This document shows, one piece after another, positions 34,486 to 39,226 of a stretch of DNA of 39,226 nt. The translations under genes and the position numbers were made by a program. Location of the stretch: the NCBI GenBank assembly GCA_024697225.1, contig JAILGA010000125.1:1-39226 (forward strand). The letters run 5' to 3'. This stretch comes from Lachnospiraceae bacterium (GTDB lineage Bacteria; Bacillota; Clostridia; Lachnospirales; Lachnospiraceae). Under the pieces are notes generated by a model. That model did not search any database and was not told where the DNA came from. It worked only from the letters and a program-made list of their open reading frames with translations. Positions within the stretch are counted from its first letter, which is position 1; the number at the start of each line of letters is the position of its first letter.

Positions 34486-35919
34486 ATGCAGATCGGACTC
34501 AGACTCCACGATAGTGAAGAGCTTTTGCTTGATGAAAGGCTGAAGGCGGTGCGCGGCCGGGGGTTTTCATGCGCTCATGTTGTACTGTCAGGACTTATGG
34601 GCGAGACGGCGGAAGCCGGTGCGCTCACGCCGGGCTATGCTATGTATCTGAAAAAGGCTTTTGCCGGTGCGGATATCGATTTCGCGCTCCTTGGCTGTTA
34701 TCTGAATCCTGCGTGTCCCGATAAAAGCATATTTGATGACATAATGCAAAGATATATCGCGCATATAAGATTTGCGTCATTCCTGGGCGGTGTCATGGTC
34801 GGTACGGGGACAGGGGCGCCCAATGTCAGGTATGAATATGACAGGGATACATGTCATTCCTATGAAGCGCTTACGGAGTTTATAAGAAATCTCAGGGTGC
34901 TTGTCAGATATGCGGAGCAGATGGGTGTCATATTGGCAATAGAGCCTGCCTATAAGCATATTGTATGGAATGCGGAACTCGCAAGGACCGTTCTTGATGC
35001 CGTCGAATCTCCGAATCTGCAGGTTATCTTTGATCCGGTAAACCTGCTTCACGGTGACAATATCGATCACAGGGATGAGGTGACGGAGCAGGCGATCGAC
35101 CTTCTGGGCAGGGATATCGCGATGATCCATCTTAAGGATTATACCGTCAAAAATGACGGGAGCGGCGATCTGTCAGTCTGTGCCTGCGGCGAGGGCGAGA
35201 TGGACTACAGAGCGATCCTTGCTTTCGCAAAGGAAAAAAAGCCGCATATTCAGACGATCCTCGAGTGCACGAAGCCGGAAAACGCAGTGCAGGCGAGAGA
35301 ATATATTCAGAAGCTTTACGGAGCCGGCACAGATATAAATGCGGCGGTAAAAGCCGGTAACGACGCGGACGGGGACGAGAATCTGATAAAGATACGTGAG
35401 GCGCTTGATGAAAATGCGCCCGAGGAGCCTCTTGTGGTGCCCGCAAACATGGTGCTCACCGGCTGTGACGCGTGTACATTTCCTTTAGAGGGTGAAGCCT
35501 TTACTGTGGCAGAGGTATATCTCAGGGGCAATGAGGCCTGGATAAGGTGCAGGGAGGATGAAAGCGTAATAGGTCTCGACTGTGAATATGGCTTTTATCA
35601 CCATATGGCAAAAGAGAGCGTTGTTCTTAAGGCGCCGTTCGTTATAGATGTAACGGATGACAAAAACCTGATGGGAATTGTAAATACGCTTGCGACGATG
35701 TTCAGGATACTTTCGAGGAGCATGGTTCAGGATCCGCAGGAGGTCTGTGCGCGTATCAGGGACAGGGCAAACGTAAATCTTGAACCTAAGGGCATAACCA
35801 TGAGGTTTACGCCGCAGCATCTCAAATTTATCCAAAACAAAAGGTTTATCTCCCTTGAGGAGGTTGTGGACATCATATCGGGACCGGGCGGCGAGGTCGT
35901 TGCGGAGATTGTCGGGTAA
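34486..35919 (+). CDS. TIM-barrel sugar isomerase/epimerase with unknown C-terminal domain (477 aa)
   Basis: Residues 1 to about 285 form an AP_endonuc_2/xylose-isomerase-like barrel: LGGVMVGTGTGAP, GVILAIEP, VIFDPVNLLHGDN, IAMIHLKDY and ILEC carry the expected metal-binding Glu, Asp and His residues of sugar-phosphate isomerases and inosose-type enzymes. A linker rich in Asp and Ala follows. Residues from about 310 to 477 (VVPANMVLTGCDACTFPLEG onward) form a second domain I do not recognise, with Cys-rich beta-like strands and then helices. Stand-alone members of this family end near residue 280, so this is a fusion. No clear ribosome consensus apart from GGGAG upstream of ATG 34486. The stop overlaps the next ATG by one base (TAATG). 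Confidence 0.85.
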   Translation: MQIGLRLHDSEELLLDERLKAVRGRGFSCAHVVLSGLMGETAEAGALTPGYAMYLKKAFAGADIDFALLGCYLNPACPDKSIFDDIMQRYIAHIRFASFLGGVMVGTGTGAPNVRYEYDRDTCHSYEALTEFIRNLRVLVRYAEQMGVILAIEPAYKHIVWNAELARTVLDAVESPNLQVIFDPVNLLHGDNIDHRDEVTEQAIDLLGRDIAMIHLKDYTVKNDGSGDLSVCACGEGEMDYRAILAFAKEKKPHIQTILECTKPENAVQAREYIQKLYGAGTDINAAVKAGNDADGDENLIKIREALDENAPEEPLVVPANMVLTGCDACTFPLEGEAFTVAEVYLRGNEAWIRCREDESVIGLDCEYGFYHHMAKESVVLKAPFVIDVTDDKNLMGIVNTLATMFRILSRSMVQDPQEVCARIRDRANVNLEPKGITMRFTPQHLKFIQNKRFISLEEVVDIISGPGGEVVAEIVG

Positions 35920-37217
35920 TGACAGAGTACAGAACGCAGAAAAGAAAAAAATGGTACAGACTTGATAATGCGGCCAAGATGATCCCGTCTACAACGCATT
36001 TTGCCAACACGCGTGTGTTCAGGATTTGCTGCGAGCTGCACGAGGAGGTGGACGAGAAGCGTCTTCAGGACGCCCTTGACAGAACGGTCAAGGCGTTTCC
36101 GTATTTTAACAGCGTACTGAGAAAAGGTTTCTTCTGGTACTATCTGGAGGAGAGTGACAAAAAGGCGGTTGTGCGAAGGGAAGATCTGCCGGCGTGTCAC
36201 AGCATTTACAGTCCGGGTAGAAAAAACCTCCTCTACAGGGTGAATTACTTCGGGAAGCGCGTGAATCTCGAGATGTATCACGTACTGACTGACGGCACCG
36301 GTGCGCTTGTTTTTTTTAGACGTATGATAACCTACTATCTGATACTTTCACATCCGGAGCTTGGCGATGCCGATGACAGCGATCTGCTTGAAAAGTACGA
36401 GGAAAATGTAGGGGATGCCTTTGACCATTATTATACCAAGGGACGCGGACTTGCCCAGCTTCGGACAATGAGCTTTAACTGGGCCTTCAGGCTCAGGGGC
36501 GCCAAAGATCCGAATATGGAGAATCATCTGGTGGAGGGAGTAATCAGCTCTGCGGATTTTGTCAGGCTCGCGCATCAATATAATACAACGGTCGGCGTTT
36601 TGTCCGTGGCGCTCTATATCGAAGCCATAATGGACGATATGAACATGCGTGAGCGCGCGAGAAAAAAGATCACGATATCGGTGCCTGTAAATCTGAGACA
36701 GTTCTTCCCGTCGGATACAAATAGGAATTTCTTCGGAGTCATAACCATATCCTACCTGACAAAGGATTATACCGGCGAGCTTGAAAGCATCATAGACTGT
36801 GTGAGAAAGGCTTTTGAGTATCAGTTGTCACAGGAGAGAGTGACGAAGACCATGAGTTCATATTCGGCTCTTGAGCACAATGTTCCGATAAAGGTGGTGC
36901 CGCTGGTACTCAAAGATCTGGTGGTTCAGGGTTTTGCTACTGCTTCACAGATGGGGGTTACCTGCTCGGTCTCCAACCTGGGGAGAATTGCCATGCCTGA
37001 TCAGCTTGCACCATACATAAACTATTTCAGCGCCTTCACCACAGCTTCATCCGCGCAGATAACCATTGCGACCTATCGCGATAAGATGACCTTCGGCTGG
37101 GCTTCTGCGATAACTACGCATCAGGTGATGCGCGCTTTTTACAGGAAGCTTGCGGAGCGTGGGATAGAGGCTGTTGTTGCGACCAATGACCACGACGCGG
37201 AGACAATCGTACAATGA
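35919..37217 (+). CDS. Condensation-like acyltransferase (432 aa)
   Basis: The protein has the chloramphenicol-acetyltransferase/condensation fold of alcohol acetyltransferases and PapA-type enzymes. The catalytic motif HxxxDG is seen as HVLTDG (H121, D125, G126) at the end of a strand, and the floor-loop region reads ISVPVNLRQFFPSDTNRNFFG, with the second-half strand CSVSNLGR. Length (432) fits the family. These enzymes move an acyl group from CoA or a carrier to a hydroxyl or amine. It is coupled to the isomerase gene by a TAATG overlap and followed by the DUF6320-like membrane protein, a pairing I know from other Clostridia. The acceptor is unknown; a sugar or surface glycan is plausible from the neighbours. 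Confidence 0.85.
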   Translation: MTEYRTQKRKKWYRLDNAAKMIPSTTHFANTRVFRICCELHEEVDEKRLQDALDRTVKAFPYFNSVLRKGFFWYYLEESDKKAVVRREDLPACHSIYSPGRKNLLYRVNYFGKRVNLEMYHVLTDGTGALVFFRRMITYYLILSHPELGDADDSDLLEKYEENVGDAFDHYYTKGRGLAQLRTMSFNWAFRLRGAKDPNMENHLVEGVISSADFVRLAHQYNTTVGVLSVALYIEAIMDDMNMRERARKKITISVPVNLRQFFPSDTNRNFFGVITISYLTKDYTGELESIIDCVRKAFEYQLSQERVTKTMSSYSALEHNVPIKVVPLVLKDLVVQGFATASQMGVTCSVSNLGRIAMPDQLAPYINYFSAFTTASSAQITIATYRDKMTFGWASAITTHQVMRAFYRKLAERGIEAVVATNDHDAETIVQ

Positions 37218-37286
37218 CCGTGAAAAGCGAGAGACAATAGCCGGGAAAAGTGAGTGATGTTAACCGGGATCGTATGAGGAGGGGTA

Positions 37287-37946
37287 ATGCAGAGCTGTTC
37301 CAACTGTCATATAAAGATCCGCGGGCATAAGGATGTATGTCCCCTTTGCGGCGGAATGATCTCAGGAGAGCCTGAGGATTCGGCGTTTCCTGTTATCGCG
37401 GCGCGAAAATACACGAGCAGGCAGGTGATTAAGATAGCAGTTTTTGTATTTCTCGTGCTTGAAACCGCGATGGTGACGATCAGATACCTGGCGGGCACAC
37501 AGGCTGCGTGGGCGACGGCAGTTTTTCTGTGGGCGCCTTTGGGGCTTGCGGGAGTGTTTATCACTATGGCATACAGACACAGCGTGCTTAAGCTTATCTC
37601 GGCAGAGGTTTACATTGCTATGATACTGAACATACTCATAGACAGATCTACGGGGAGCTATGGCTGGTCGGTTTCATATGTGATACCTTCCATGTTTCTG
37701 GCACTTGCGATATCTACATTCATTGTTGCAAAAGGACTGAAACTTGTGCCGGGGGAGTATCTGATGTATCTGATCTCGGCGGAGGCTTTCTCGTTTTTTC
37801 AGATCATATTTATATTGAGCGGATGGAACCGGCATAAATCACCGGCAGTGATCTCTATGGCGCTGATGCTGATATTCCTTTTTGCGGAGCTCATCTTCCT
37901 CTCGCAGGATTTCAGGAATACAACAGCCAAGACGCTTCATCTGTGA
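37287..37946 (+). CDS. Zinc-ribbon membrane protein, DUF6320-like (219 aa)
   Basis: A small N-terminal zinc ribbon has the ligands C4, C7, C18 and C21 (CSNC, then CPLCGG). After a short polar linker come about six membrane helices spanning residues 48-210, with almost no extracellular loops. The layout matches DUF6320 proteins, for which I know no established function. Given its place between an acyltransferase and a hydrolase, it could anchor or supply the acylation machinery at the membrane (inference). A very strong GAGGAGGGG ribosome site precedes ATG 37287. The next gene starts 8 bp after the stop. Confidence 0.8.
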   Translation: MQSCSNCHIKIRGHKDVCPLCGGMISGEPEDSAFPVIAARKYTSRQVIKIAVFVFLVLETAMVTIRYLAGTQAAWATAVFLWAPLGLAGVFITMAYRHSVLKLISAEVYIAMILNILIDRSTGSYGWSVSYVIPSMFLALAISTFIVAKGLKLVPGEYLMYLISAEAFSFFQIIFILSGWNRHKSPAVISMALMLIFLFAELIFLSQDFRNTTAKTLHL

Positions 37947-37954
37947 GTTAATGT

Positions 37955-39160
37955 ATGGATAAGAACCGTGAGAATAAACTGAATCTGAGCCGGGGGCTCG
38001 CATTTGCATACCGCGTGGGAGATCTTGTGGAGGAGAGAATAGGCCAGGGCATCGAGAAAAGCGGACTCGAAGCAAAGCTTCTACGCGTCGGAGAGATGGC
38101 ATACCCTCACGTCTGGTACAGGATACCTGTTGAAAAGGGCATAAGCGGAGACGGATCCGAGTATCACATTTATCTCAAAAGTGCCAGGCTTGACCGTCTT
38201 GTGGTGTTCTTTTCCGGAGGCGGAGTCGCCTGGAATGCATATACCGCCGCCAGACCCGTGACCGGCGGAAAAGTGGCGGCGGGTCTTCCGCATTTTTACT
38301 GGAACAACCTGAGACCCTTTACGCAGATAATGAACATCAATATAGGGATAACAGAGACAGGGAACAATGCAAATCCTTTTGATGACTGGAGTTTTGTGAT
38401 CATCACATACGCCACGGGCGATTTTCATGTGGGGGATAACGATTACTCTTTTACCGATGAGGAAACGGGAGAGACCGGTACGGTCCGTTTCCACGGACAC
38501 GCCAATTTCAGGGCGGCCATGGAGATCGCGAAGGAGTATTTTCCATCGCCCGACAAGCTTCTGATAGCGGGTGACAGCGCAGGTGCATTTGCCGTACCGG
38601 CACTCACGCCGGAGGTCATAGGTGAGTGGTATCCTGAATGCGAAGATATAACCTGCCTTTCTGACAGCGGACAGCTTTTGTATGACGGCTGGCGGGACAC
38701 CGCGCGCGATATCTGGCGCGCAGACAGCGAGATAGCTGATGCGATAACTTCGCCTAACATCACCTGCGACTGGTACAGAAGACTGTATGCGGTAGCGGGA
38801 GACAGAGTGAGATATCTTTACGCGTGTTCCGCCCGCGATTATCTTCTGAGCGCGTATTATAACGACGTTGCAAACAGAGAGTTTACAAGTGATGCTGAGA
38901 TCCAGGAGACGTTTTACGAGCAGCTGTGCGTCATGCTGGAACAACTGAGGAGCATAGCGCCCGGGTTTTCGTTTTTTATAAACGAATTTCCCAATCTCAT
39001 GGTCATAAAGCGCGGTATGAAGGGCGGTACGGCGCATACCTGCGTGAGAGAGCGGATATTTTATCTGCCGGGACCCGATGGCGTCAGTATGGCGTCGTGG
39101 CTTTTTGATGCTGTATCGGGTAAGATGTATGATTCGGGCATGGGACTGATAAAAACGTAA
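37955..39160 (+). CDS. Pectin-acetylesterase-like serine hydrolase (401 aa)
   Basis: The fold and motifs are those of pectinacetylesterase-family (PF03283-like) alpha/beta hydrolases: the oxyanion strand VVFFSGGGVAWN, the nucleophile GDSAG (S208), an aspartate region near LSDSGQLL, and a C-terminal His in GGTAHTC (H361). Family members remove acetyl groups from polysaccharides. There is no signal peptide, so this one is cytoplasmic, unlike plant-polymer-degrading relatives; it may deacylate an intracellular product or undo the neighbouring acyltransferase. The ribosome site before ATG 37955 is weak, so it may depend on coupling to the upstream gene. It ends the operon before a hairpin. Confidence 0.87.
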   Translation: MDKNRENKLNLSRGLAFAYRVGDLVEERIGQGIEKSGLEAKLLRVGEMAYPHVWYRIPVEKGISGDGSEYHIYLKSARLDRLVVFFSGGGVAWNAYTAARPVTGGKVAAGLPHFYWNNLRPFTQIMNINIGITETGNNANPFDDWSFVIITYATGDFHVGDNDYSFTDEETGETGTVRFHGHANFRAAMEIAKEYFPSPDKLLIAGDSAGAFAVPALTPEVIGEWYPECEDITCLSDSGQLLYDGWRDTARDIWRADSEIADAITSPNITCDWYRRLYAVAGDRVRYLYACSARDYLLSAYYNDVANREFTSDAEIQETFYEQLCVMLEQLRSIAPGFSFFINEFPNLMVIKRGMKGGTAHTCVRERIFYLPGPDGVSMASWLFDAVSGKMYDSGMGLIKT

Positions 39161-39180
39161 AAGCCCCATAAAAGGGAGGA

Positions 39181-39212
39181 AGCCGGTACGGGTAATCCCG
39201 AACCGGCTGTTT
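39181..39212 (+). terminator. Probable terminator after the hydrolase gene
   Basis: AGCCGGT and ACCGGCT arms, plus an inner CGGG/CCCG, form an interrupted stem at 39181-39208 followed by GTTTAT. It lies in the last bases of the window, where no further gene start is seen. Confidence 0.6.
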
Positions 39213-39226
39213 ATGAAGAAAAAGCT

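Noticed and set aside
38081-39169. Minus-strand open frame of 362 codons
   Set aside because: It lies wholly opposite the hydrolase gene, which has clear catalytic motifs; the frame has no recognisable domain or ribosome site.

Overview
The window looks like chromosomal DNA of an anaerobic Gram-positive Firmicute, most likely a Lachnospiraceae relative (Butyrivibrio-like). This is inferred from strong AGGAGG-type ribosome sites, a LexA box of the Bacillus/Clostridium type, an Lpl-type sugar ABC importer without its own ATPase, many large hybrid histidine kinases, a zinc-ribbon MscL, and a zinc-ribbon membrane protein of the DUF6320 type beside a condensation-like acyltransferase. No species can be assigned from the sequence alone. 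Almost everything is on the + strand and tightly packed; the only convincing minus-strand gene is dinB. I see no rRNA, CRISPR array, insertion sequence, phage gene or replication origin.

Layout. (1) 1-5975: four co-directional genes for large, charged, helical, repeat-bearing proteins of unknown function; the first is cut by the window edge. (2) 6066-14118: a translationally coupled run of a membrane PP2C/SpoIIE phosphatase with an extracellular sensor, an unrecognised 489-aa protein, an alanine-racemase-like protein lacking key active-site residues, an orphan ABC_sub_bind lipoprotein, and a fusion of two extracellular sensor-like regions to a complete MFS transporter. (3) 14192-17594: a secreted SH3b protein, a secreted 3D-domain protein and MetY, behind a strong promoter. 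(4) 17623-31105: a hybrid kinase, two permeases and a lipoprotein of an Lpl-type oligosaccharide importer, then a second hybrid kinase, a third hybrid kinase fused to a whole DegV domain, and a membrane protein with degenerate GGDEF and EAL domains. (5) 31118-32893: tRNA-Gly(CCC) with consensus promoter and terminator, mscL, and a LacI-type ligand domain with no DNA-binding domain. (6) 32970-34342: dinB, with a LexA box between its -35 and -10 elements. (7) 34439-39226: a four-gene run of a TIM-barrel isomerase with an unknown C-terminal domain, a condensation-like acyltransferase, a zinc-ribbon membrane protein and a pectin-acetylesterase-like hydrolase.

How the parts may work together. Region 2 reads as an envelope-sensing unit: an extracellular cue could be read by the phosphatase sensor, the lipoprotein and the MFS sensor, with the racemase-like protein as a possible ligand binder. 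Region 4 reads as nutrient uptake wrapped in phosphorelay signalling that ends in unusual outputs (DegV lipid binding; a c-di-GMP-type fold without catalysis) rather than DNA-binding regulators. Region 7 looks like a small acylation/deacylation pathway acting on a sugar or surface glycan. The least described candidates are the sensor-MFS/racemase-like/PP2C operon, the kinase-DegV fusion, and the repeat-protein cluster at the left edge.
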